Origin: Pseudomonas cerasi
GTDB taxonomy: Bacteria > Pseudomonadota > Gammaproteobacteria > Pseudomonadales > Pseudomonadaceae
Assembly (NCBI RefSeq): GCF_900074915.1
Contig: NZ_LT222319.1
Span: 5,263,501-5,327,500, forward strand
Direction of reading: 5' to 3'
Length of the DNA stretch: 64,000 nt
Below the pieces are notes generated by a model. The model had not been told where the DNA came from, ran no database searches, and was given only the letters and a program-made list of their open reading frames with translations. The position numbers and the translations under genes were made by a program. Positions 1 through 8,062 of the stretch are shown here, piece by piece (position 1 is the stretch's first letter; each line of letters starts with the position of its first letter).

Positions 1-1387
1 GGTCGGCGTCGGGGTCCGCAATGACCTGGCGGAAGTGCCAGGCCACACGGCCACGCCAGTGCATCAGCCGTTCGTGAAAGGCAGCCCAGTCAGCGAAGCC
101 CATGATCAGCGCAACGCGCGCCTGATCCTGTTCGTTGTCCGGGAGCATCTGCGTCTGACGGTCGGCAATCGCCTGAATGGCGTGCTCGGTATAACGCAGA
201 AACTCGTAGCCCTCGCGCAGCTCTTCGGTCACCGCCGAGGGCAGATAGCCCTGCCCCTCAAGGGTTTTCAGCACCTTGAACAACGGCCGCTGCTGCAGAC
301 TCAGGTCGCGGCCGCCGTGAATCAGTTGAAAGGCCTGGGCGATGAACTCCACCTCACGAATGCCGCCGGCGCCCAGCTTGATGTTTTCCGCCATGCCCTT
401 GCGCTTCACTTCCTGCTGAATGAGCTGCTTCATGGTGCGCAGCGCTTCGATGGCCGAGAAATCCAGATAGCGGCGGTACACGAACGGACGCAGCATCGCC
501 AGCAATTCGGCACCGGCAGCCTGATCGCCCCCGACCACGCGCGCCTTGATCATCGCGTAACGTTCCCAATCCCGGCCCTGGTCCTGGTAATACTGTTCCA
601 GCGCATTGAAGCTGAGCACCAGGGCGCCGGACGAACCGTAGGGGCGCAGACGCATGTCGACCCGGAATACGAAACCGTCGACGGTCACCGGGTCGAGCGC
701 CTTGATCAGCCGCTGGCCCAGACGAATGAAGAACTCCTGATTGTCCAGCGCACGCTTGGTGCCGACGGTCTCGCCGCCCTCCGGGTAGCCGAAGATCAGG
801 TCAATGTCCGAGGACAGGTTCAGCTCGACCGCACCGAGCTTGCCCATGCCCAGAATGACCATGTGCTGCGGCTGCCCGGAATGACGACCGGTTGGGGTGC
901 CGAACTGCTGGCAGTGCCGGGGGTACAACCACTGGTAAGCCAGATCGATCGACGCATCGGCCATGTCCGACAGGTCACGGCAGGTTTCGATCAGGTTTGC
1001 CTGACGGGTCAGGTCGCGCCAGATAATCCGTACTTGCTGGCGTGCGCGCTGTCGACGTAGATTACGCCCCAATTCATCATCGCTGGCAGCGCTCGACAGC
1101 GCGTCGGCAATCTGCCCGCGCAATTGGCCGGCAGAGAAGCTACGCTCCAGCTCGCCCGAATCGGCCAGCTGCAGGAGCATCTGCGGATCACGGCAGACTT
1201 GTTCGGTTACAAAATCACTGGCAGCGCAGACCCGGTCGAATGCTGCCTGCCGCGCCTCGGGCCAGGCCTTGAATGAGGCCTGCGCGTCCTCGGACAGGAC
1301 AGTGAGCGCGGCCTGAAACATCTGGCGAGCGCGAGTAATCGATGGCAGCAGAATGGCCGGAAATTCGGCCAGTAAAGGCAGGCTCAT
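1..1387 (-). CDS. glnE: Glutamine synthetase adenylyltransferase/adenylyl-removing enzyme, N-terminal part
   Basis: GlnE attaches AMP to and removes it from glutamine synthetase in response to the PII protein, tuning ammonia assimilation in the cytoplasm. The first 462 or so residues are present; the rest runs off the left edge of the window. The visible part holds the first nucleotidyltransferase module, with G-M-G-K-L-G followed by E-L-N and S-D-I-D-L (metal-binding Asp pair). In the family this N-terminal module is the adenylyl-removing one. The ATG at 1387 is preceded on its strand by AAGGA six bases away, a convincing ribosome site. The gene is divergent from aceE across a 384-base gap. 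Recognition rests on the module motifs and the overall sequence. Confidence 0.93.
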   Translation of the reverse strand, partial: MSLPLLAEFPAILLPSITRARQMFQAALTVLSEDAQASFKAWPEARQAAFDRVCAASDFVTEQVCRDPQMLLQLADSGELERSFSAGQLRGQIADALSSAASDDELGRNLRRQRARQQVRIIWRDLTRQANLIETCRDLSDMADASIDLAYQWLYPRHCQQFGTPTGRHSGQPQHMVILGMGKLGAVELNLSSDIDLIFGYPEGGETVGTKRALDNQEFFIRLGQRLIKALDPVTVDGFVFRVDMRLRPYGSSGALVLSFNALEQYYQDQGRDWERYAMIKARVVGGDQAAGAELLAMLRPFVYRRYLDFSAIEALRTMKQLIQQEVKRKGMAENIKLGAGGIREVEFIAQAFQLIHGGRDLSLQQRPLFKVLKTLEGQGYLPSAVTEELREGYEFLRYTEHAIQAIADRQTQMLPDNEQDQARVALIMGFADWAAFHERLMHWRGRVAWHFRQVIADPDAD

Positions 1388-1771
1388 GGTCTATCCTTGA
1401 TCGGCGTGCAGACGCCCGTCCGTCGTTATGGCGAGACGCGTCTGCCAGCACCGCTTGTCGAACAAAGGTTATAAATTGCTGGAAAAATCAAATTAGAAGC
1501 ATAAAAATCCGCTTTTTCCCTGCAAGATATTCAATAGCGATCAACAGTAACGTTTTAAGCTACACGACAACAGGAGCGATTAAGACGCTTCTCTGTAGTT
1601 TTACTACTGGGTCCGATACTCGGAGGGCTGAAATCGTCGTCGATTTGTAGTAAAACTACACGCCGCCGGATCCCACCCTCCGGTAATCCAAGAATTTATG
1701 TCGTCTGCCCACAAGGCCAGTCGCAAACTCAGGCAACCGATTCTGGAAGCCTTTCCGCCCTGGAGCAAGCC
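1388..1771. other. Divergent intergenic region between glnE and aceE
   Basis: This 384-base gap has no credible open reading frame. Its middle (about 1465-1560) is AT-rich compared with its surroundings. The aceE-proximal half carries two near-identical palindromes (separate entry) that look like operators. No clear sigma-70 promoter could be fixed by eye. GGAG at 1762-1765 is the probable aceE ribosome site. Confidence 0.6.
1594..1660 (+). promoter_or_regulatory. Paired palindromic operators upstream of aceE
   Basis: Two 15-base palindromes of form TGTAGT-N3-ACTACA lie at 1594-1608 (last base mismatched) and 1646-1660 (perfect). Their centres are 52 bases apart, about five helical turns, so two dimers could sit on the same face of the DNA. 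The shape fits the FadR-type GntR consensus T-N-GT-N3-AC-N-A, the class to which PdhR belongs. HexR-type sites in gammaproteobacteria have a similar 6-3-6 layout. The second site ends 111 bases before the aceE start. The palindromes are seen; the binding protein is inferred. As exact 14-base inverted copies the two sites could also pair into one long stem. Confidence 0.65.
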
Positions 1772-4417
1772 ATGCAAGACCTCGATCCCGTCGAAACCCA
1801 GGAATGGCTGGACGCCCTGGAATCGGTTCTCGACAAAGAAGGCGAAGACCGCGCTCACTACCTGATGACCCGTTTGGGCGAGCTGGCCACCCGTAGTGGT
1901 TCGCAGCTGCCGTACGCCATCACCACGCCATATCGCAACACCATTCCTGTCACCCACGAAGCACGCATGCCTGGCGACCTGTTCATGGAACGCCGCATTC
2001 GCTCGCTGGTGCGCTGGAACGCATTGGCCATGGTCGTCAAAACCAACCTGAACGACCCGGATCTGGGCGGCCACATCTCCAGCTTCGCCTCCAGCGCCAC
2101 GCTGTACGACATCGGCTTCAACTATTTCTTCCAGGCCCCGACCGACGAACACGGCGGCGACCTGATCTACTTCCAGGGTCACGCATCGCCAGGCGTCTAC
2201 GCCCGTGCGTTCCTCGAAGGCCGCATTACCGAAGACCAGATGAACAACTTCCGTCAGGAAGTCGACGGCAATGGCCTGTCCTCTTATCCACACCCGTGGC
2301 TGATGAAGGATTTCTGGCAGTTCCCGACTGTATCGATGGGCCTTGGCCCGATCCAGGCGATCTACCAGGCGCGCTTCATGAAGTACCTGGAGCACCGCGG
2401 TTACATTCCGGAAGGCAAGCAGAAAGTCTGGTGCTTCCTGGGTGACGGCGAGACCGACGAGCCGGAATCGCTGGGCGCCATCGCCCTGGCCGGTCGCGAG
2501 AAGCTCGACAACCTGATCTTCGTCGTCAACTGCAACCTGCAGCGCCTCGACGGCCCGGTTCGCGGCAACGCCAAGATCATCCAGGAACTTGAAGGCGTGT
2601 TCCGCGGCGCCCAATGGAACGTCACCAAAGTCATCTGGGGCCGTTTCTGGGACCCACTGCTGGCCAAGGACGTCGACGGTATCCTGCAACGTCGCATGGA
2701 CGAAGTCATCGACGGCGAATACCAGAACTACAAGGCCAAGGACGGCGCGTTCGTCCGCGAGCACTTCTTCAACTCGCCTGAACTCAAGGCGATGGTTGCC
2801 GATCTGTCCGACGACGAGATCTGGAAACTCAACCGTGGCGGCCACGACCCGTACAAGGTTTATGCGGCCTACCACGAAGCCGTCAACCACAAGGGTCAAC
2901 CGACCGTGGTTCTGGCCAAGACCATCAAGGGTTATGGCACCGGCGCTGGCGAAGCAAAAAACACTGCGCACAACACCAAGAAGGTCGATGTCGACAGCCT
3001 GCGTCACTTCCGTGACCGTTTCGACATCCCGGTCAAGGACTCCGAACTCGAAGCCCTGCCGTTCTACAAGCCGGAAGAAGGCAGCGCCGAAGCCCGTTAC
3101 CTGAGCGAGCGTCGTGCTGCGCTGGGTGGCTTCGTGCCTCAGCGTCGCGCGCAGAGCTTCAACCTGCCGACGCCGCCACTCGACACCCTCAAGGCCATCC
3201 TTGACGGTTCGGGCGACCGTGAAATTTCCACCACCATGGCTTTCGTGCGCATCCTGGCGCAGCTGGTCAAGGACAAGGAAGTCGGTCAGCGCATCGTGCC
3301 GATCATCCCGGACGAAGCGCGTACCTTCGGTATGGAAGGCATGTTCCGCCAGTTGGGCATCTACTCGTCGGTCGGCCAGCTCTACGAGCCAGTCGATAAA
3401 GAACAAGTAATGTTCTATCGCGAAGACAAGAAAGGCCAGATCCTCGAAGAAGGCATCAACGAAGCGGGCGCCATGTCCTCCTTCATCGCTGCCGGTACTT
3501 CGTACTCCAGCCACAACCAGCCGATGATTCCGTTCTACATCTTCTACTCGATGTTCGGTTTCCAGCGCATCGGCGACCTGGCATGGGCCGCTGGCGACAG
3601 CCGCACCCGTGGCTTCCTGATCGGTGGCACCGCCGGCCGTACCACGCTGAACGGCGAAGGCCTGCAGCACGAAGACGGTCACAGCCACATCCTGGCGTCG
3701 ACCATCCCGAACTGCCGCACCTTCGACCCGACTTACGGTTACGAACTGGCAGTGATCATCCAGGACGGCATGCGCCGGATGTTCGAAGAGCAGCAGGACG
3801 TTTTCTACTACCTGACCGTGATGAACGAGTCCTACACCCAGCCAGCCATGCCGGCCGGTGTGGAAGAAGGCATCGTCAAGGGCATGTACCTGCTCGAAGA
3901 AGACACCAAGGAAGCGGCGCACCACGTCCAGTTGCTGGGCTCGGGCACCATCCTTCGTGAAGTTCGCGAAGCGGCGAAGATTCTCCGTAACGAGTTCAAT
4001 ATTGGCGCCGACGTCTGGAGTGTCACCAGCTTCAACGAGCTGCGTCGCGACGGTCTGGCTGCAGAGCGCAACAACCGCCTGCACCCTGGCCAGAAGCCGC
4101 AGCTGAGCTATGTCGAGGAGTGCCTCAACGGCCGCAAAGGTCCGGTCATCGCATCGACGGATTACATGAAGCTGTTCGCTGATCAGATTCGTCAGTGGGT
4201 TCCAACCAAGGAATACAAAGTCCTGGGCACCGACGGTTTCGGCCGTAGCGACAGCCGCAAGAAGCTGCGTCACTTCTTTGAAGTCGATCGTCACTTCGTG
4301 GTGCTGGCGGCCCTGGAAGCCTTGGCTGATCGTGGCGATATCGAACCCAAGGTCGTGGCTGAAGCCATCGCCAAGTTCGGCATCGATCCTGAAAAACGCA
4401 ATCCACTGGACTGCTAA
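1772..4417 (+). CDS. aceE: Pyruvate dehydrogenase E1 component, homodimeric type
   Basis: E1 decarboxylates pyruvate with thiamine diphosphate and hands the acetyl group to the lipoyl arms of AceF, linking glycolysis to the TCA cycle in the cytoplasm. The 881-residue length and continuous match from M-Q-D-L-D-P to the C-terminus fit the single-chain gammaproteobacterial E1. The thiamine diphosphate/magnesium motif is visible as G-D-G-E-T-D-E-P starting at residue 224 and ending in N-C-N about 30 residues later. The ATG at 1772 follows GGAG at 1762. aceF starts 142 bases downstream on the same strand, and the two are probably cotranscribed. The paired palindromes upstream suggest repression tied to pyruvate or sugar status. 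Long open frames on the opposite strand here are shadows of codon bias. Confidence 0.97.
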   Translation: MQDLDPVETQEWLDALESVLDKEGEDRAHYLMTRLGELATRSGSQLPYAITTPYRNTIPVTHEARMPGDLFMERRIRSLVRWNALAMVVKTNLNDPDLGGHISSFASSATLYDIGFNYFFQAPTDEHGGDLIYFQGHASPGVYARAFLEGRITEDQMNNFRQEVDGNGLSSYPHPWLMKDFWQFPTVSMGLGPIQAIYQARFMKYLEHRGYIPEGKQKVWCFLGDGETDEPESLGAIALAGREKLDNLIFVVNCNLQRLDGPVRGNAKIIQELEGVFRGAQWNVTKVIWGRFWDPLLAKDVDGILQRRMDEVIDGEYQNYKAKDGAFVREHFFNSPELKAMVADLSDDEIWKLNRGGHDPYKVYAAYHEAVNHKGQPTVVLAKTIKGYGTGAGEAKNTAHNTKKVDVDSLRHFRDRFDIPVKDSELEALPFYKPEEGSAEARYLSERRAALGGFVPQRRAQSFNLPTPPLDTLKAILDGSGDREISTTMAFVRILAQLVKDKEVGQRIVPIIPDEARTFGMEGMFRQLGIYSSVGQLYEPVDKEQVMFYREDKKGQILEEGINEAGAMSSFIAAGTSYSSHNQPMIPFYIFYSMFGFQRIGDLAWAAGDSRTRGFLIGGTAGRTTLNGEGLQHEDGHSHILASTIPNCRTFDPTYGYELAVIIQDGMRRMFEEQQDVFYYLTVMNESYTQPAMPAGVEEGIVKGMYLLEEDTKEAAHHVQLLGSGTILREVREAAKILRNEFNIGADVWSVTSFNELRRDGLAAERNNRLHPGQKPQLSYVEECLNGRKGPVIASTDYMKLFADQIRQWVPTKEYKVLGTDGFGRSDSRKKLRHFFEVDRHFVVLAALEALADRGDIEPKVVAEAIAKFGIDPEKRNPLDC

Positions 4418-4559
4418 GAGTCTGCTTCAAGAGCGCTGATCAGAGCGTGGACAGCCGAGGATGCGGAATTTACTTGCCGTAAATGAGCATCCAACGCTGT
4501 TTCGTTGTAACTGAACCAGCGTATTCGTGAGTGAACAGGTTCTCCTAAGGAGAGACATA

Positions 4560-6206
4560 GTGAGTGAGTTAATTCGTGTACCCGACATCGGCAACGGTGA
4601 AGGCGAAGTCATTGAATTGATGGTCAAGGTCGGTGATCGCATCGAGGCCGACCAGAGCATTCTGACGCTTGAGTCGGACAAGGCGAGCATGGAAATCCCT
4701 GCCCCCAAGGCTGGCGTCATCAAGACCATGAAGGTCAAGCTGGGCGACCGCCTGAAAGAAGGCGACGAGCTGTTCGAACTGGAAGTGGAAGGCGAAGCAG
4801 CTGCGGCTCCGGCACCTGCTGCCGAACCTGCTGCGGCCCCGGCCGCCGCCGAAAAGCCGGCTGAAGCCGCAGCCGCTGCGCCTGCGCCTGCTCCGGCAGC
4901 CAGCGCCAGCGTTCAGGACATCCACGTGCCGGACATCGGTTCGTCGGGCAAGGCCAAGATCATCGAACTGATGGTCAAGGTCGGTGACAGCATCCAGGCC
5001 GATCAGTCGCTGATTACCCTGGAATCCGACAAGGCCAGCATGGAGATCCCTTCTCCGGCCGCAGGCGTTGTCGAGAGCATCGAAGTCAAACTGGACCAGG
5101 AAGTCGGTACCGGCGACCTGATCCTGAAACTGAAAGTCGAAGGTGCCGCGCCTGCCGCTGCTCCGGCGCCTGCCGCCAGCGCACCCGCTGCTGCCCCTGC
5201 CAAGGCTGAAGCCGCGGCTCCTGCCGCACCTGCTCCCAAGGCAGAGGCGGCACCTGCGCCGGCTGCTCCAGCGGCTCCGGCCAAAGACGGCGCCAAGGTT
5301 CATGCAGGCCCGGCCGTTCGTCAGCTGGCCCGCGAATTCGGCGTCGAGCTGAGCGCGGTCAGTTCCACCGGCCCGCACGGTCGTGTGCTGAAAGAAGACG
5401 TTCAGGCTTACGTCAAAACCATGATGCAGAAGGCCAAGGAAGCGCCAGCTGGCGGCGCAAGCGGCGGCTCGGGCATCCCGCCAATTCCGGAAGTCGATTT
5501 CAGCCGTTTCGGCGAGATCGAAGAAGTGCCGATGACGCGTCTGATGCAACTCGGCGCTTCCGGTCTGCACCGCAGCTGGCTGAACATCCCGCACGTCACG
5601 CAATTCGACCAGGCCGACATTACCGACCTGGAAGCTTTCCGTGTGGCGCAGAAAGGCGCTGCCGAGAAAGCTGGCGTCAAGCTGACCGTTCTGCCACTGC
5701 TGCTCAAATCCTGCGCCCACCTGCTCAAGGAGCTGCCGGACTTCAACGCTTCGCTGGCACCTAGCGGCAAGGCCGTGATTCGCAAGAAGTACGTGCACAT
5801 CGGCTTTGCCGTGGACACCCCGGACGGCCTGCTGGTCCCGGTCATCCGCGACGTCGACCAGAAGAGCCTGTTGCAACTGGCTGCCGAAGCCGCCGCATTG
5901 GCGGAAAAGGCGCGCAACAAGAAACTGACTGCGAACGACATGCAGGGCGCGTGCTTCACCATCTCCAGCCTCGGCCACATTGGCGGCACCGGCTTCACGC
6001 CGATCGTCAACGCGCCGGAAGTGGCGATCCTCGGTGTTTCCAAGGCAACCATCCAGCCCGTCTGGGACGGTAAAGCCTTCCAGCCGAAACTGATGCTGCC
6101 GCTGTCGCTGTCCTACGATCACCGCGTGATCAACGGCGCAGCTGCTGCCCGCTTTACCAAGCGCTTGAGCGAATTGCTGGCGGACATCCGTACAATCCTG
6201 CTGTAA
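4560..6206 (+). CDS. aceF: Pyruvate dehydrogenase E2, dihydrolipoamide acetyltransferase
   Basis: AceF is the core of the pyruvate dehydrogenase complex and transfers acetyl groups from its lipoyl arms to CoA. The GTG at 4560 is chosen because AAGGAG lies just before it (4548-4553) and it yields the usual M-S-E-L-I-R-V-P-D-I-G start; an in-frame GTG at 4527 lacks such a site. The 548 residues show two lipoyl domains (D-K-A-S with the modified lysine at about 41, and a second copy near 160), Ala/Pro-rich linkers, a peripheral subunit-binding domain (V-R-Q-L-A-R-E-F region) and the catalytic acetyltransferase domain. The active-site motif reads D-H-R-V-I-N-G (His521, Asn525) instead of the usual Asp; I recall the Azotobacter E2 having the same change. 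A strong terminator follows. Confidence 0.96.
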   Translation: MSELIRVPDIGNGEGEVIELMVKVGDRIEADQSILTLESDKASMEIPAPKAGVIKTMKVKLGDRLKEGDELFELEVEGEAAAAPAPAAEPAAAPAAAEKPAEAAAAAPAPAPAASASVQDIHVPDIGSSGKAKIIELMVKVGDSIQADQSLITLESDKASMEIPSPAAGVVESIEVKLDQEVGTGDLILKLKVEGAAPAAAPAPAASAPAAAPAKAEAAAPAAPAPKAEAAPAPAAPAAPAKDGAKVHAGPAVRQLAREFGVELSAVSSTGPHGRVLKEDVQAYVKTMMQKAKEAPAGGASGGSGIPPIPEVDFSRFGEIEEVPMTRLMQLGASGLHRSWLNIPHVTQFDQADITDLEAFRVAQKGAAEKAGVKLTVLPLLLKSCAHLLKELPDFNASLAPSGKAVIRKKYVHIGFAVDTPDGLLVPVIRDVDQKSLLQLAAEAAALAEKARNKKLTANDMQGACFTISSLGHIGGTGFTPIVNAPEVAILGVSKATIQPVWDGKAFQPKLMLPLSLSYDHRVINGAAAARFTKRLSELLADIRTILL

Positions 6207-6214
6207 GCCCTGCA

Positions 6215-6234
6215 GGCCCGTTCCCGGACGGGCC
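6215..6234 (+). terminator. Hairpin just after aceF
   Basis: GGCCCGT at 6215-6221 pairs with ACGGGCC at 6228-6234 around a six-base loop, nine bases after the aceF stop. There is no real T-tract, so it is probably a mRNA 3'-end stabiliser or a weak terminator backing up the one at 6275. Confidence 0.5.
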
Positions 6235-6274
6235 TTGCTGTACACCTTTGCGAGCTGCCACGCTCGAACCTCAA

Positions 6275-6300
6275 CCCCGCCCTCCAGCGGGGATTTTTTT
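6275..6300 (+). terminator. Rho-independent terminator of aceEF
   Basis: CCCCGC (6275-6280) and GCGGGG (6287-6292) form a GC-rich stem with a six-base loop, followed by A and then seven T (6294-6300). This is a textbook intrinsic terminator reading on the plus strand. Confidence 0.85.
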
Positions 6301-6341
6301 GTCTGGCCATCGCGCCCATGCTCCGCGCTGATTGCTGGATC

Positions 6342-6431
6342 CTGTGGGAGTGACCGGGGCGGCGATCCGCATTGCTCACGACCCATCTTCGGGGGTTGTA
6401 CGGACCCCTTCGCGAGCAAGCTCGCTCCCAC
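6342..6431. repeat. REP-like inverted repeat pair
   Basis: The right end reads TCGCGAGCAAGCTCGCTCCC, the core of a very common Pseudomonas REP sequence containing its own small palindrome (GAGCAAGCTC). A diverged opposite copy begins at 6342 (CTGTGGGAG), so the unit looks like a degraded REP doublet. It fills the gap between the aceF terminator and dbpA. Such elements are mobilised by TnpA-REP transposases elsewhere in the genome; none is present here. Confidence 0.7.
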
Positions 6432-6506
6432 GACCTTTATCGCGGTGCCAGGTCTGACTGGCGGGTGATACACTACGCGACATTTTTGTTTTGCAGGTTC
6501 ACCGTC

Positions 6507-7886
6507 GTGACTAACACCGCTTTCAATTCTCTGCCCCTGTCTGCTGCCATGCTGGCTAACCTGGAGTCGCTTGGTTATGCCGAAATGACACCGATTCAGG
6601 CGCAGAGCCTGCCGGTGATCCTCAAGGGCATGGACCTGATCGCGCAAGCCAAGACCGGCAGCGGCAAGACCGCTGCATTCGGCATCGGCCTGCTCAACCC
6701 TATCAACCCGCGTTTCTTCGGTTGCCAGGCACTGGTCATGTGCCCGACCCGCGAACTGGCGGATCAGGTGGCCAAGGAAATCCGCCGTCTGGCGCGTTCC
6801 GAGGACAACATCAAGGTCCTGACCCTGTGTGGCGGCGTTTCATTCGGCCCGCAGATCGGCTCGCTGGAGCATGGCGCGCACATCATCGTCGGTACTCCGG
6901 GTCGCATACAGCAGCACTTGCGCAAGGGCTCGCTGGTCCTGGACGGCCTGAACACGCTGATTCTCGATGAAGCCGACCGCATGCTGGACATGGGTTTCTA
7001 CGACGCCATCGCCGACATCATCGAGCAGACGCCGCAGCGCCGTCAGACGCTGCTGTTCTCGGCGACCTACCCGGTCGGTATCAAGCAGTTATCCTCGAAA
7101 TTCATGCGTGATCCACAGACCGTGAAAGTCGAAGCACTGCACGCCGACAGTCAGATCGAGCAGATTTTCTACGAGATCTCTCCGGAGCAGCGCCTGGAAG
7201 CAGTGGTCACGGTACTCGGCCATTTCCGTCCGACGTCCTGCGTGGCGTTCTGCTTCACCAAGCAGCAGGTGCAGGAAGTGGTCGATCACCTGACCGCCAA
7301 GGGCATGTCTGCCGTTGGCCTGCATGGCGATCTCGAACAGCGTGACCGTGATCAGGTACTGGCCATGTTCGCCAACCGCAGCACCTCGGTACTGGTCGCC
7401 ACTGATGTGGCCGCGCGCGGTCTGGACATCGACGCGCTGGACATGGTGATCAACGTCGAGCTGGCGCGTGACTCGGAAATCCACATTCACCGCGTCGGCC
7501 GTACCGGTCGCGCAGGCGAGAAAGGCATCGCGGTCAGCCTGGTGGCTCCGTCGGAAAGCCAACGCGCGCGTGCCATCGAAGAGTTGCAGAAAGCGCCGTT
7601 GAACTGGCAGCAATACGACAGACTGAGCATCAAGGAAGGCGGCAAGCTGCTGCCCGCCATGACCACCCTGTGCATCGGCTCGGGTCGCAAGGACAAGCTG
7701 CGTCCGGGCGACATCCTCGGCGCACTGACCGGCGAGGCAGGCATTCCGGGCACTCAGGTCGGCAAGATCGCGATTTTCGACTTCCAGGCCTACGTTGCCG
7801 TCGAGCGCAGCATGGCCAAACAGGCCCTGGAACGTTTGAACAACGGCAAGATCAAGGGCAAGTCGCTGCGCGTGCGGATTCTCTGA
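6507..7886 (+). CDS. dbpA: ATP-dependent RNA helicase DbpA (DEAD-box)
   Basis: DbpA remodels 23S rRNA (helix 92 region) during 50S ribosomal subunit assembly in the cytoplasm. The GTG at 6507 gives a 459-residue protein, close to the E. coli length of 457, and places the family N-terminus correctly; the longer open frame upstream would translate through the REP repeat. Visible helicase motifs are A-K-T-G-S-G-K-T (motif I), D-E-A-D, S-A-T, A-R-G-L-D-I-D and H-R-V-G-R-T-G-R. The last 75 residues form the DbpA RNA-binding domain (M-T-T-L-C-I-G-S-G-R-K-D-K), which separates it from RhlE and SrmB. The ribosome site is weak (GCAGG). It appears monocistronic. Confidence 0.93.
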   Translation: MTNTAFNSLPLSAAMLANLESLGYAEMTPIQAQSLPVILKGMDLIAQAKTGSGKTAAFGIGLLNPINPRFFGCQALVMCPTRELADQVAKEIRRLARSEDNIKVLTLCGGVSFGPQIGSLEHGAHIIVGTPGRIQQHLRKGSLVLDGLNTLILDEADRMLDMGFYDAIADIIEQTPQRRQTLLFSATYPVGIKQLSSKFMRDPQTVKVEALHADSQIEQIFYEISPEQRLEAVVTVLGHFRPTSCVAFCFTKQQVQEVVDHLTAKGMSAVGLHGDLEQRDRDQVLAMFANRSTSVLVATDVAARGLDIDALDMVINVELARDSEIHIHRVGRTGRAGEKGIAVSLVAPSESQRARAIEELQKAPLNWQQYDRLSIKEGGKLLPAMTTLCIGSGRKDKLRPGDILGALTGEAGIPGTQVGKIAIFDFQAYVAVERSMAKQALERLNNGKIKGKSLRVRIL

Positions 7887-7905
7887 AATAGTCGTCGGCT
7901 GGATT

Positions 7906-8034
7906 ATCGTCCCCACGCTCCGCGTGGGAACGCCGTTCTGGACGCTCTGCGTCCGATTTTGAATAGGCACTGCGGCGCAGGTATGTGACGCAGAGCGTCA
8001 CGAGAGGCATTCCCACGCGGAGCATGGGAACGAT
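7906..8034. repeat. 129-base palindromic repeat element
   Basis: Arms at 7906-7932 and 8008-8034 are inverted copies with about three mismatches, and each arm is itself a hairpin (CCCACGC-TCC-GCGTGGG type). Inside them GACGCTCTGCGTCC on one side faces GTGACGCAGAGCGTCAC on the other. Related sequence recurs at 23056-23155, 45104-45190 and around 61645-61665. It separates dbpA from the flavoprotein gene. Confidence 0.75.
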
Positions 8035-8062
8035 CGTGACCTGAAGATCGAGGAACCACGCT

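Noticed and set aside
1604..4294. An 896-codon open frame on the minus strand opposite aceE, and similarly long ones opposite aceF, putA, chpA and the antiporter gene
   Set aside because: These are antisense shadows of high-GC coding strands. Their translations are rich in Arg, Val, Asp and Gln without domain motifs, and the opposite strands are well recognised genes.
4527..4559. Upstream GTG start for aceF
   Set aside because: It would place the strong AAGGAG ribosome site inside the gene and add residues not found in E2 proteins.
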